A program made the position numbers and the translations under genes. Positions 11,644 to 23,200 of a stretch of 64,000 bases of DNA are shown here, piece after piece. The stretch lies in contig NC_033559.1 of assembly GCF_001680005.1 (NCBI RefSeq), positions 1,550,001 to 1,614,000 on the forward strand. The letters are read 5' to 3'. Position 1 is the stretch's first letter. Each line of letters opens with the position of its first letter. The DNA is from Plasmodium coatneyi (lineage: Eukaryota; Apicomplexa; Aconoidasida; Haemosporida; Plasmodiidae). The notes beneath the pieces are model-generated. The model searched no databases. It had not been told where the DNA came from and saw only the letters and a program-made list of their open reading frames with translations.

Positions 11644-12193
11644 ATTGGATGTACTTATCTGAAGGTGAGTATTCGCTGCAGGGGTATCACTATCAAGTTG
11701 CAACGGTGGGGACGTTCTGCCCCCTTTGCAATAATGTTTTGTTCCAAAGGTGAGGTGACTTCGTCTTCCCCTGTGCAGTTTACTACTTGACGATTTTTTT
11801 AATTTGAGAAGACACTTGGTGGACGAATCTACGAGGGGGACGAATAGGTACATGGATAAGTCTCCACCGCTGCTGCGTGGGTTTCGTTTTCTCTCAACAC
11901 CTTTTTGGTGAGCTCACAAATGGTGGTTTGGACTCTCCTCAAAATAACTTTTTTTTTTTTCTTTTTTTTCCGACTTGTTTGGCCAGAAACCCGGGAATTT
12001 AAACACATGCGGTTCCTGCTGTATGGGTAAAATTTCCTTTTGGTAGTCGTTCCTGAAAAACCTGACCAGAGTGAATTCCAAAAGGGAAAAAAAAAAAAAA
12101 AAAAAAAATTAACATTAACATTAATTACGTGGGGAATACACACTTGTCCAAGTATGCACGTATTGCGTGTGTTCCCCCCTGTGGGTTATCCAC

Positions 12194-12473
12194 CAGGGGG
12201 TCCATCCGGTCCACATGATCTCATCATAGAGGAATTCTTGCATGTCTCCTTTTTCATTTGCCTTCACAATCCACAACTTTTCATAGGACTTTCGGACACT
12301 GCCCCACTCCGCGTGTGCAATGAGCAGACAGGCAAAAAAAATAAATAAATAAAGCTGCGCTTGACTTACCACTCCCTCCGTTTTAGCCAATTCCCAACGA
12401 GTTTGTCAAAAAAAATTGTATTTCTTCTTTTTCTACATTTACTTAAGCTTCTTCTTTTTTTCGGCACAGCCAT
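12194..12473 (-). CDS. Bacterial-type (organellar) ribosomal protein bL32, 5' exons; 3' end unresolved
   Basis: Exon 1 (12370..12473) begins MAVPKKRRSLSKCRKRRN, which matches the diagnostic N terminus of bacterial and organellar L32 (MAVPK+R.SKS..+.RR). The donor GTAAGT at 12369 is strong. Exon 2 (12298 down to about 12194) joins in phase 2 and encodes VRKSYEKLWIVK and then a Trp-rich stretch. Downstream coding-like pieces (about 11970-12061, containing NDYQKEILPIQQEP) may be a third exon joined through a weak donor at 12193; otherwise the frame runs on to a stop at 12121. The protein belongs to the large subunit of an organelle ribosome, more likely mitochondrial because no apicoplast leader is visible. 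Start and family call are firm; the C terminus is not. Confidence 0.65.
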
Positions 12474-12833
12474 AATACGCCAAAAAGGGGAAGCAGAAAA
12501 GGCGGGGAATTATGTAACTGGTTATTCGTGGGAGGTTAATCCTGGCTAGCTATTTGTTAAAGATTTTTTTTTTTTTTTTTTTTAGTTAAAAATTTACCAG
12601 TTTACGCCTGACCGTTCATACATTTCAGTCGCCCCAACTTTGACAAATACGTGTGTTCGTTGTTCCCCTACGTGGTCCAGCACCTGCCTCTTTGTGGGAA
12701 CATCAGCAGGGGCATGTCGCGTCGAGTCAAGTCGCTGTTTGATGTTCCACAGTAGGCTGCAAAATTGTCACATTATTCTATACTGCATTTTATCGTACTG
12801 TGTTGCATTCCATCTGCGCTGTGCTAGGCCGAT

Positions 12834-14439
12834 ATGCGGGAGATTCTGAGGCGGCACGATAAAGTCACTCCGCTGGTGAAGAAAGAGAAGGGCGGTCAGT
12901 GCTTCGTGAACGATTACCGTGTTGTGCACACGGTCAAGGAAGGTGAGTGAGCTTGAGGAAGAGCAAAACTGAGTAGTAGTCCATTTGTAAGAGGAGGAAA
13001 AGAAACAACTGCGCGCAAAAGTGTCCCCAATTTTGTCAAAAAAAAAAAAAAAAAAAAAATTCAGGCGGCGTGTAAGAACATCACAATGCACTGCACATAT
13101 GCCTGTGTGGGGTGCAATTTTTTATCGACCAATTTTTTAGTCGTCCCTGTGGGGGCTTATCTTTCATGCCCCGTCATCTCGCCACCTAGCCACCCTACAA
13201 TCTTCTTATTTCCCCCCTTCACAGACAAACTCAGTAAAGTAATTTTATGCGAACGGGAGGGAAAACTTTACGCGATAAAAAAATACAAAAAAAAGGTCTT
13301 ACTGAAACAAAGGGAGTTTCATAAGAACAGCCACTGCACCCAAGTGGTCGTGCGTTCCAAATACGACGACTTAAAAAACGAATTAGAAATTCTGGCAGAC
13401 ATAAAAAATGATTATTGCCTGACCTGCGACGAAATCATAGCAAATGAGGACGAAATTTATGTTGTGAATAGTTACATGGAGAATGAGGGAATACTCCAGT
13501 ACGATGGCATTTTTTTTGTCCTACGGAAGGATGAGCCATGGTTTGTTCCCCTTCCCGTTATCAAGTGTGTAGCTAAGTGTATCTTAAAATCGTTCGTTTA
13601 CATCCACACGAAGAAGAACATATGTCATCGGGATGTGAAGCCGTCGAATATTTTCTGGAACCGGAGCGGGACAATCAAGTTGGGCGACTTTGGTGAATCC
13701 CAGTACATGAACAACGGGATGATACGCGGCACCAAGGTGAGTCACGCCAGCCGACTCGTGAACGCTCCTACGCTAATCGATTCGCCAACGATCCCATGTA
13801 ACCACCTTGCCAACCGCGCACCCCGCAGGGCACCTATGAATTCATGCCACCCGAGTTCTTCTCCAGCGGAAAGTGCTACTCCGGAGATAAGGTAGACATA
13901 TGGAGTCTGGGCATCACCCTCTACGCCCTGTTCTACCGCGTTATCCCATTTGTCCAGAAGGAGTCCCTGCTTCAGTTATTCCGAGACATAGGCAAAGCCG
14001 ACGTGCAGTATCCCCTCAATAGAAATTATTTTTTAAATGAATACACGAAAAAAGAGGTGCCTTCATGTGGCCCCAGTTTGTTAAGCACGGACATCGATTT
14101 TTTGAAGAATCTTTTGAGGAGGGATCCAGGGGAGAGATCCACGTCGGAAGTGGCACTCGTAAGGAACACACACACAAAAAAAGGGGAAGTTCTTTAGAGA
14201 GTGCATTATATAGAGGGATAACAAATAGTTTTGTTTTTCCTTTTTTTCCTTTTTCCTTTCTGAGCATTATGTGCCCTTCACTCTGCATGAACTTTTCAGC
14301 CTGTCAACCACCAAACGGGCACCTCCGTGTTCTCCCCTTTTTTTCCCCCTCTCAGAATCACGAATGGCTAAAGGACGTCGACTACGCCTGCCTAGAGCAA
14401 TACGCAAAGGAAATCTATAAGAACAGGACGAAGTTATAG
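12834..14439 (+). CDS. Serine/threonine protein kinase
   Basis: Model join(12834..12942,13225..13736,13829..14158,14356..14439), phases 1/0/0, 344 aa. Kinase landmarks in order: the ATP lysine in KLYAIKKYKKK, an alpha-C glutamate in DLKNELEILADI, the catalytic loop CHRDVKPSNIFW, DFG in LGDFGES, activation segment TKGTYEFMPPEF (PPE in place of APE), and subdomain IX DIWSLGITLYALFYRV. The N terminus (VVHTVKEDKLSKVIL) lacks the usual GxGxxG loop glycines. HRD and DFG are intact, so activity is likely. The domain fills almost the entire protein, with no regulatory extension. Its family is unclear; it resembles the CAMK/NEK-like orphan kinases of Apicomplexa. Its last 6 bp overlap the last codons of the convergent TPR gene. 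Confidence 0.85.
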
Positions 14440-16462
14440 CTGCGCGTAGATTACGTTTCTCATCCGCTCGAGCTCTCCAGAGTTTATGTAGTTTATTCCC
14501 TTCATGCGTCGCAGGGAGTCCACCTGTGAGTGATTCAAAAAAATTAATATTAGCGCAGTGCATCGTGTTGTACAGATACACATACACAGATGTCTATCCA
14601 AAAGGTCATGGAACTGTCTTCTTTACCTGGTGGAGGGACGGAACCTTGAATCCATTTTTTCTATACAGGTGTGAAAATTTCACATATCTGAATAGTAACC
14701 TTAGTACAAGTTTATGTGCCTGGGAGTAGATCCCCTTGGGGTCCTTATAAACCTCCATGTCTGTTGGAAGGAATGCTGCCGCTTGATCGTGTGCACCGGG
14801 CGGGGGGGCCTCTAGATCGTTGGTGCGCTTCATATCTTCTCTATGTGTTTGAAAAAATGAAAAAAGTATACTTAGCGCTTTGCTCACATCGCAGAGGGCG
14901 CTCCGAATCTTCTTCATTTCGACGTTGCAGGCGCTTCTGTTGCTGAGCACTGTGCAGTAGTATATTCCGCGTTCGCTGCGAAGAGGGTGGAAGCGACCAT
15001 GTGGGTGCAACAATGTAGGAATAGTGGTATGAACGTATGGGGCGACTCCCTCACGCAATGCCCATGAGACGGATAGATACACCCCAAAAAAAACTACCAC
15101 GGAGGATGACCCCACTCTATTTATTTCAGGGGTAACTCCACACACAGAAACATACACCGCTTACCTGTCATGGTCACTAATAATCTCGTTGTACAGTTCC
15201 ATGGCGACGTCGAATTTCTTCTCCGAGAAAAGCTCGTCTGCTTTCCCTTTTAATGTTTTCAAGTCCATATTATGGTAATGGCACATTTTTCCTTTTTTTG
15301 TTTCCCTTTCAATGGGAACAGAAATGATAGGGGTGGGGTGCTTGAATATGTCTGCAAAGAGATTTACAAAAAGTTCTATATCGTTAAGCATGTCGGCTTG
15401 GTTCACTAGGGGCTTCTTCTTGGCATCCCCATCGGAACGAGCAGCATCCTTCGAAGTGTTGCCTGTTTTCCTTTTAGACGCTCTTTCTCCATTGGTGAGG
15501 TCCTTCCCTGTACTGCTCACGTCAAAGTCGTACACTTCTTCTATGAGGAAATTATTTCTATACTTTTTTTTTTCAAAAGAAAAATTAGATACTTGGTCTT
15601 TTATCTCGGGTTGATCCATAAAGACAAATCTGTTCGTGTGGTCCGTTTCGCCAAGGTGCATTAGCTCGTCGCTTTTTTTGATGTCCCTCTGTTTTGTCAT
15701 TCCTGGGGCGGTTTCCTTCGGGAGTGGACTCCCACTCGAGGGGGAGTCATTATCTATTCGTTTTTCTATAGAATCAGTCGTCTCTCCGCCCTTCTTCGTG
15801 TGCCCCCCCTGGCTATTCTTCTTCTCCCTATACAGTCGCTCATACTTTTTATAATTTTCCTCGTCCTTCAACGCACTGTACGCTTCGCAAATTCGATAAT
15901 AGCTTTTCAGGTTGTCTTTGTCCAGCTCCTTGGCCTTGAGGGCATCTTCAAGGCTCTCCTGGAAGGACCCGATTCTATCTCACGCGGTAAAAAAAAAAAG
16001 GGGAAAGGGGCCAATAAAGTGGTTAATGGTGCGTACAACGAGACATACAATGTAGACGTGTTGTTAATGTTGGCACATGTTTCCTGGGTGGGAAGGAAAA
16101 ATTCCCCCCCCCTCTCATCTCTCTCTTCCACTCCCATCCCTACTTGAAATAAGCCAAGGACCGGTTCGTGTAAAGGATGGAGCACTTTGGCATGTACTTT
16201 ATGCTTCTGGTGTAGTGGAATATGGACAGCTGCGAAGGGTGGCAGGAAAAAGGATGCGTCAAGTGGGTAGTCCCCCATGAGGGGTGCCAATGAGCTCACT
16301 GTGCTAAATGAGTTATTGGAGTAGCGGACTCTCTGTGTGAGCGGTATGTTCCTATCCCTTTTGCACTGGAGCCCTCACCTCATAGTCCCCCTGAGAAAAG
16401 AAGACATTCCCTTGCTCCTTTTCCCTCTCTGCCTCCAGCGCATTCCTGATGTCGTCTTTCAT
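14434..16462 (-). CDS. TPR-repeat protein, probable co-chaperone or scaffold
   Basis: Minus-strand exons 16379..16462, 16144..16229, 15165..15974, 14627..14975 and 14434..14523; phases 0/2/2/0; 472 aa. The start ATG is followed by MKDDIRNALEAEREKEQGN, the first TPR helix. Exons 1-3 give a TPR block (FSQGDYE, HYTRSIKYMP, YTNRSLAYFK, SFQESLEDALKAKELD, then YYRICEAYSALKDE). A long charged, disordered linker follows. A second TPR-like pair sits near residues 310-390 (LKGKADELFSEKKFDVAMELY, CTVLSNRSACNVEM). No carboxylate-clamp assignment is attempted. The tail ends NVIYAQL. It is convergent with the kinase and the stop codons overlap. An in-frame intron inside exon 4 cannot be excluded. Confidence 0.8.
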
Positions 16463-17273
16463 GGCGTGCGGGATGGGAAGGATTTACACCGCCGTTTCAG
16501 TTTTATTACCCTCTGCGTAGTTGGAAAATTTAAAGGGAGGGAAGCGAAAGAAAGATATGCACTGTTCGGATCCCCCAAGGGCATGTTACTCATTTAGGGA
16601 GCCATAGGACGGCATTGGAAATTTTCAATGTTGGTGACTCCTCCCTTTGGTGAGTTCAATTTTGTACGTTTACGTGACCGATGATGAGAGGTGGGAGAGC
16701 GTCCAATAAATTCACCAAATTCTCCTACATACCTCTTTCTTTTTAGTTGTCACAACCTTGGCGCATTTTCTACGTGGGGTAGCCCATATCAGGTAGCCAA
16801 CCTAACCGCCTCCGTCGGGGTGACGCCAACGTCGGCCTTCTCGTGGAGAGTCCCACAGGGAGTTGCAGATCCCCCGAAAAAAAAAAAAAAAAAAAAAAGT
16901 GCGAATCCCTTTTGGGAATTAAAATAATTTAAAAGCTATCTATATGACATGTAAAGAATCAGCAAAAAAAAAAAAATGCTTGACAAAAGGAGAAGCTTCT
17001 TTTTTTTTTTTTTTTTTTTTTTGAAGTTCTTGGGGAGAGAAATTAGAAAGGTGGGTCACCCTGTAGACTCCCTTGGCGTAAATGATTCGTACTGGGACGC
17101 GCATGTGCAGCGTGAGAAAAGACCATGCGGGTGTGCTACGTAGGGGCTGCGTTTCCCTCCCCCCGAAGCAGTAAAACAAGAGAAAAAAAGAAAAAATAAA
17201 CACACACATGTAGCATGTCAGCATGTGCGCTTATACAGGCGCGTGAGACCTCTCCCCCTGGTGCGAATTCCTT
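16463..17273. other. Intergenic spacer with homopolymer runs
   Basis: About 0.8 kb between the start of the TPR gene and the stop of the next minus-strand gene. It holds A-runs and T-runs around 16875-16900, 16963 and 17000-17022, and no supported coding segment. Confidence 0.5.
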
Positions 17274-20200
17274 TCACTTATATTTTTTCCGTAGGATGGC
17301 ACTCTTTTCGTGGATGTCCCTGGTACGCAGTTTTGTTTGTTTTTTTTTTTCGGGAGCGGAGGGCTGCTCAGCGGCTTGTTTATGTGCATGGTCGCTGTTT
17401 TGTTCCGCCGCGTCGTTGGGTTCATTTTCTTGGCTGATCTCTCCGTCTACATCTTCATCTGCATCAGAGCAATTGGAGGACATCCTCGCGCGCGCAGAAA
17501 CATCGTCTCCAGAATTTATCTTCGTCTCGAGTAGGTGGGAAGAATCTTCCCCCTGGTCGCCCTGCGCCGCCTTGTCCATTTGGTTAATCTCCTTTAGCAG
17601 GCTCTGCATGTTGGCCTCCAACACGACGTTCTCAGATTTCTACGGAGGGGAGGTGGTGAAGCAGTAAATGGGAGAAGCTCTGTAGAGTTGTATCAGTGTA
17701 ACAATGCGCGTGCATCTCCTCGCTTACGATTGCCGAAATCTTCGCGTCCACGTTGCTAATTTGCTCGCGCAGCTTCTGTTCCGACATTTGAAAAATCAGT
17801 TTCCTGTTTTTTTTCTTCGCCTCCAGTGAGCTGATCACATTATCTGAGGTGAGGGAAAAAAAAAAAAAAATGGCACAATTGTGGACTATCACTATGGGGT
17901 TTTCTGCCTATCGTAAGAAGGGGGAAAAAACGTCTGAAGGAAGTTGGACATTCTAAAATGTGCCCCCTCTCCAGCGGCTCATCATTTACTTATGTCACTA
18001 AAGAGGAACTCGCAGTTCTGTTTGAGGTACTTAACGTCGTCGACCCCTTCTTCTATGTCCATGAGTGAGAAGTGCAGGTAGTCTTTTTTTATTTTGTTCC
18101 TGCGAATGTCGTGCTTTAGTTTCTGCAGGTGGGGGAACGAAACGACCCGGCATGACAGTGTGCAGACACAACAGAGGAAAGGACATGGCGTAGCAGTATG
18201 CAGAAAGGACAACCCCTGGGCATTACCCGGATGCTCCTTCTCAGCTCGAAGTTCTCATGGATAATTTGATTCGTGTCTGCAATGTGCTTCTGGATTATTT
18301 TTTTTTTTATGAATAAATTTTTCCTGGAGTCGAAGTCGAATCCGATGACCTGAAAAGAGGGGGGGAACACCGGTGGGCATTTCTCCACGAAGAGAATTTT
18401 TTTTGTGACGTGGAGAGATACATTCTGATAAGAGGAATAGGGGGAGCTTGATCAGGGTGATCAACTGGACTACTGAGGCCGAGTCCCCCTTGTGCCTTCC
18501 CGCCACTTACGTTTTCATATTTCTGCTCCATGAGGACATCGAAGTTGATGCATTCGTGGAGGAACCTCTTCTCGAACTTTTGCTTCTTCCTCGTGAGCAG
18601 TTCGCTTAGGGCCAAATTCCTCTTGTGTTTCTGCGGTGAGGGGAACATGGATGGGATAGGCGGGGCGAACTGACTATCTGCACAAATGGACGGCAAAGTG
18701 GACAACGAAGTGGATGGAGAATTAGTTCGGTTTCCCTTAAGGGCGATAGTTCCCTCCTTTCCCTACCTCCAACAGGCGCTTCCTTTCTTCTCGTAAGGAC
18801 TGCTCGTCAACCTGAGGGCATTAAAATTTCCCCATGGTGTGCAAAGCTGCCCACAAAAAAAGGGGGCTGATCTTGCAACTCTACCTGGACAGACACACCA
18901 GTGAGTTATTCTTGGAGTCACCATTTAATGTTCCCATAGAATACCTACCTGTAGTACATCTAATTGTCCCATCGAAACATCAAGCTTCGATAATTGTCCC
19001 TCTACCTCAGTTCTCTTCTTCTCTATTTGGTGTAGAGCTTCTTCCTTCCTTTCTTCATTTATTAACGTGGCGTAAATAGAAATACAGTACAGCTCGTGCA
19101 GCTTGATCAGCTTTTGTATGTTGTATCTGGTAGGGTGTGTCGGCAAAGATGGAATAAATGGGTCAGAGGGGAAGAGGAACTACATAAGAGGCACGTTTTG
19201 TGTTGGTGGTTGGTTTCACTTCGGAAGGGGTTCCTCCGAAAAGGAAGCTAAAGATATATTTTTTTTCCCTGTGGTCTTACTTCTTCTTCCTCAACTGCTT
19301 TAACTTCTCATTGAACTCCTCGCATTGGTCGGAGATCTGATAGCTGCAGGATGGGACGTATGACGAGATGAGTGAGTCATAGAATGATCGGCAATGTGCA
19401 TCCCCATAATGTAGAAACGTGCAGTCAGCGCAGTGCTCCATCTCTCCACAGGGAAGCACACCCCACTGGCAGAAAAGCACGTGTAGAAATCCACTTACAT
19501 GTAACTCTTCAAATCAGATAGCGCATTTCTTACGTCATTTTTTTTCTTCTCCTGAATCTCAAGACTCTCTGGGTCCGCTTCGACGTCGCAAGGAGCTGTG
19601 TCTTTGGGGAGTTCCTTGTCCGCCTCTGATTCACTTCGGGGAAGACAGAGCCAGGTAGATAAAATAGGAAAGTTGCGGACACACCATTGTAGAAGGCACA
19701 AGCGGGTGGGGACACACCTATGTGTTCTCCTTTTGTGAGAACCTGCCTACCCTCTACTCACCCTCCTAGCCCGGCACCCATCCCTAAAATTTCCCCCTTC
19801 TTTTGCGCTTTCACAGTTAGATCCCCTTTTTCATGTTCGTCAAAGGCGTCCCCCGTTTGATTCTCTACCTGGAGCTTGTGCAGGTGCATTTTGAGAAGCA
19901 CGTCAGGGTCGAATTTGTTCGAAACAGGGAGGGTGTCACTCTTCACTCCTTTTAACGCTCCCCTGTTGTAGAGGCCGGGGTCGATGGTGTGAGAGTAGGG
20001 ATGACTGAAATATTTGTCCGTAGCTTCGAGGGAGAGCTTCAGTTTGTTGGACACCAAGTTGATTTCTTCAACGTAGCTTTGCTTTTCTTCCTTCAGGGCG
20101 AGGAAGTGGCTCTGGAATTTGGCCTTTTGCTGTAATGGAAACGGTGGCAACGGTGAATGCGGCGAGAGCAGTGGAAGCAACGGGGTGTGCAGCTCCGCGA

Positions 20201-23200
20201 ACGTCATGCCGATCATAGTGTTTTTCCCGCGGAACCCACCTGGTCGATAAGCATCTGTAGCACGTAGCACTGCAGACGCTTCCGAGCGTTCGTAAATAAA
20301 TCGCAGGGGGGATAGAGGAGGTAGTTCCACTGCACGCTGTCCACCCCGCTGGCCGAGAAAGAGGAGCCGAACAAGTTGGCGTACAGATAATTCAAATTCA
20401 TGTTTGTGCAGGGGTAGTAGTGAGAAAAGAAGAGGGAAGAAAAGTCTTCAGTGTATCGATCTATGTAATCTTTTGTTGTTTTTAAAAAGAAGAGGACATT
20501 ATTTTTTTCTACATTTTGGAGAAAGTCGGATTCCTTAAGTTGGAGGAAGCGCAACATTTTTATTTTCTCTCTAATGGGACAAGAATGATTGTAGCTGCTT
20601 TTTTTAAACGCATTGGTGACATACAAGTTTGTGTTTAATCCGAAGAGAAAGTCTACTTGTGCGAGGGGGGAGCATTTTTTCTCTAGCTTTTTTATTAGGT
20701 GTTCTTTGGCTAGCTTTTTTTTTTCAAAATTTTTTTTTATTTTTTCAAATTCATTGATTAAAATTTCTGACTCGTTAATAATTTTTCTATCGAAAAAGAA
20801 GTTTTTTCTGTCCAATTTGATACTACTATTGCTGTTTTCGTTTTGGGTGATTAGTTCATGGAGCTGCTTTCGGAGCTTGTCTATTTGCTCTCTTTCTTCC
20901 TTCCTCTTCGCGTGGAGTTCACTCAGGTAGAGCTTGTTTTTGTAGTTTTCTAGGCACTCCTCCAGGGGGAGGTGGTACTCGTTTTCGTTCAGGAAGGTGA
21001 ATATGGTCGTTTCGTTGTCGAAGAAGAAGTTCGTGTGCTGCGGCGTGCCGGTGGAAGTGGCTGCACCGGAAGATGTAACTTTATCATCACCAGCGCGAAC
21101 CTCTTTTGTGGTACCACTACGGTGCCCCCCCCATTTAACTGATATTCTCTCCTGGAAGCTCTTCCCCCGCTTGTCTCGCAGGCGCTTCCTCAGGGCGCTG
21201 CTGTACACTTTTAAAAACACCACACTGGGTTGCCTCAAAAAGAAATTCACGTCACTTGGGTAGGGGCCCCCTTCACTTAGCTTCGCCAAGGTGGCTTGCA
21301 TAGTTGGGTCGATGTCCTTCTGGCATATTAGTTGGAAGGGGGGTTCCCCATTGATTAGTGCTTGAGGGTTGGGTTTATCTCCACCCATATGGTTGTCCTG
21401 CAGTGGTCTGCCTGGTTCATGACCCCCTCCCACCTGATCACCCGTGGGTGCTACCCCGGAGGAACATGACGCGCCCTCCAAACGGAAGTGCCTTTCCTTA
21501 GTCATGAACAAATTGTATGTTCCACTTTTCATATCCACTGGGTGGAAGAAGTTAATCCTTTCCATTCCTCCCATAGGGGGGACCTGCACCTCAGGCCCCT
21601 TCACCATCCCAAGTGGGTATGCAGTACTGTCAAAGGAGAAGGTAACAACCTTATTCGAGTCCGTAACGATGTAAAAGCTGCAAATATGTCCAGCGTTCTG
21701 TTCCATCCGTTCGTTAATGAACTGAGCTCTACCCGTGTGACTGAGATCAATGTGTAGGTCTTCTTCCCCAAAGTTTAGGTGAAATAGACTAGCACCTGAT
21801 GATTTTTCCTTCCTATTTGGTTGTTCATTTGGGTGGGTCTCCGCATCTTCGTTGCCCCCATCTGGATGAAATACCTTCCTCCTTCTGCGTCGCTTCAAAA
21901 TGAATTCTTCGAAGGCATTTTCCTCATCATTTGGGCCATGTAAACCTTCACGTCTGCTCCCTTTGGCTCTTTTCAATCTTCTGAGGAAGGACATCTTCTT
22001 CCCAGATAGGGAGGATGCAACGTCGTTTGAGTGCCCTGGGGAGACTTCCCAAAATGTGACTTTGTTCATGTAAAAAAAACGGACGTTCAAGTGGAAGTCT
22101 ACGAGGACTAGGTAATTACCAATGACCTTCCCATACACGACATTCTTGTGAGGCACCTTCCAATAGAAGACTCGTACGTTGGTGTCCCAGTTTTTTTTTC
22201 GCATGGTTATTGTCTCCTTCTTTATCAGTTGTACGAAGAGGAGGTAGAAGTTGCGTAGGTCCCCGGTGGTCATCAGGAGGCAGGCATAGTCACAGTCACG
22301 TTGGGAGGTTCGATCCAAGTTGGTGTCTACGTTGACATCGGACCGCCTGTACGTTGAGAGACTCAGAAGCAGTGCGGCCGTGTCGCCCCTTTCATCTCCT
22401 CCCTTCTCATCACACACCTGCGCGAGAAGCCTCCCTATTAGCACTTCATGCACGAAGTAAATGAACAGCTTCTGGTGTGACACAGAATAAATCAGGAAGA
22501 AGAAGAGCAGCGCCCCGCATACCTTGAAGTACCCATTGAAGATATGCTCATTCACCTTGTTGAAGACGCCGCACTCGATGGAGCGTCTTCCGCGGCGACC
22601 CCCCAGGAGGTGCTTGACACTCCCGTAGAGCAAAATCTTGCAGCTCATTAGATTGATAAAAAAAAAGGATCCATCTGTGAGGGCCACAAACAAGCAGTTG
22701 CATTCCCCCATCATGGAAAGAACATCGAACCATTTTATTCCCCTACCAGTACAGACAATATTCAACTCGTTGTCTGTAAGGGAGTAACACTTGAGCATTC
22801 TAGCTTCATCCAAAGTGAAAAGGTGTTTTGTGCTGCACAATTTAAGGTCCTTTATTTTGTGCAGAACAGTGTGTCCACAGAGGTAGAAGCTCGAGTCCTC
22901 AGCTAGATACATATTCTTTTGGTTAAAAGTTGTTGTGTAGTAGGAGAGTCCATTTTCAAGCTGAATGAGTAGATTCCCTCGGTGAAGGCAGACACTATTT
23001 ATCCTGTGCGTCACGTACCTTTCAAAATTGACGACCGAGATGGGGGTAAAGATATGTGTAAGGTTGTCCTCATCATAGTGGAGCTTAGCAAAGTTGGCCT
23101 TCCGTTTCTTCCGCATCTGGGAGAGATCCTTCTTTTGGTGTGCTCCTTTGGAGGGTGTTCCCCTGTTGGTAGGGTGATCCTGCCCAGAGGAACATGAATT

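Noticed and set aside
22300..22320. GGTTCGATCC resembling a tRNA B-box
   Set aside because: Lies inside the CFAP43/44-type coding exon, with no A-box or cloverleaf around it.
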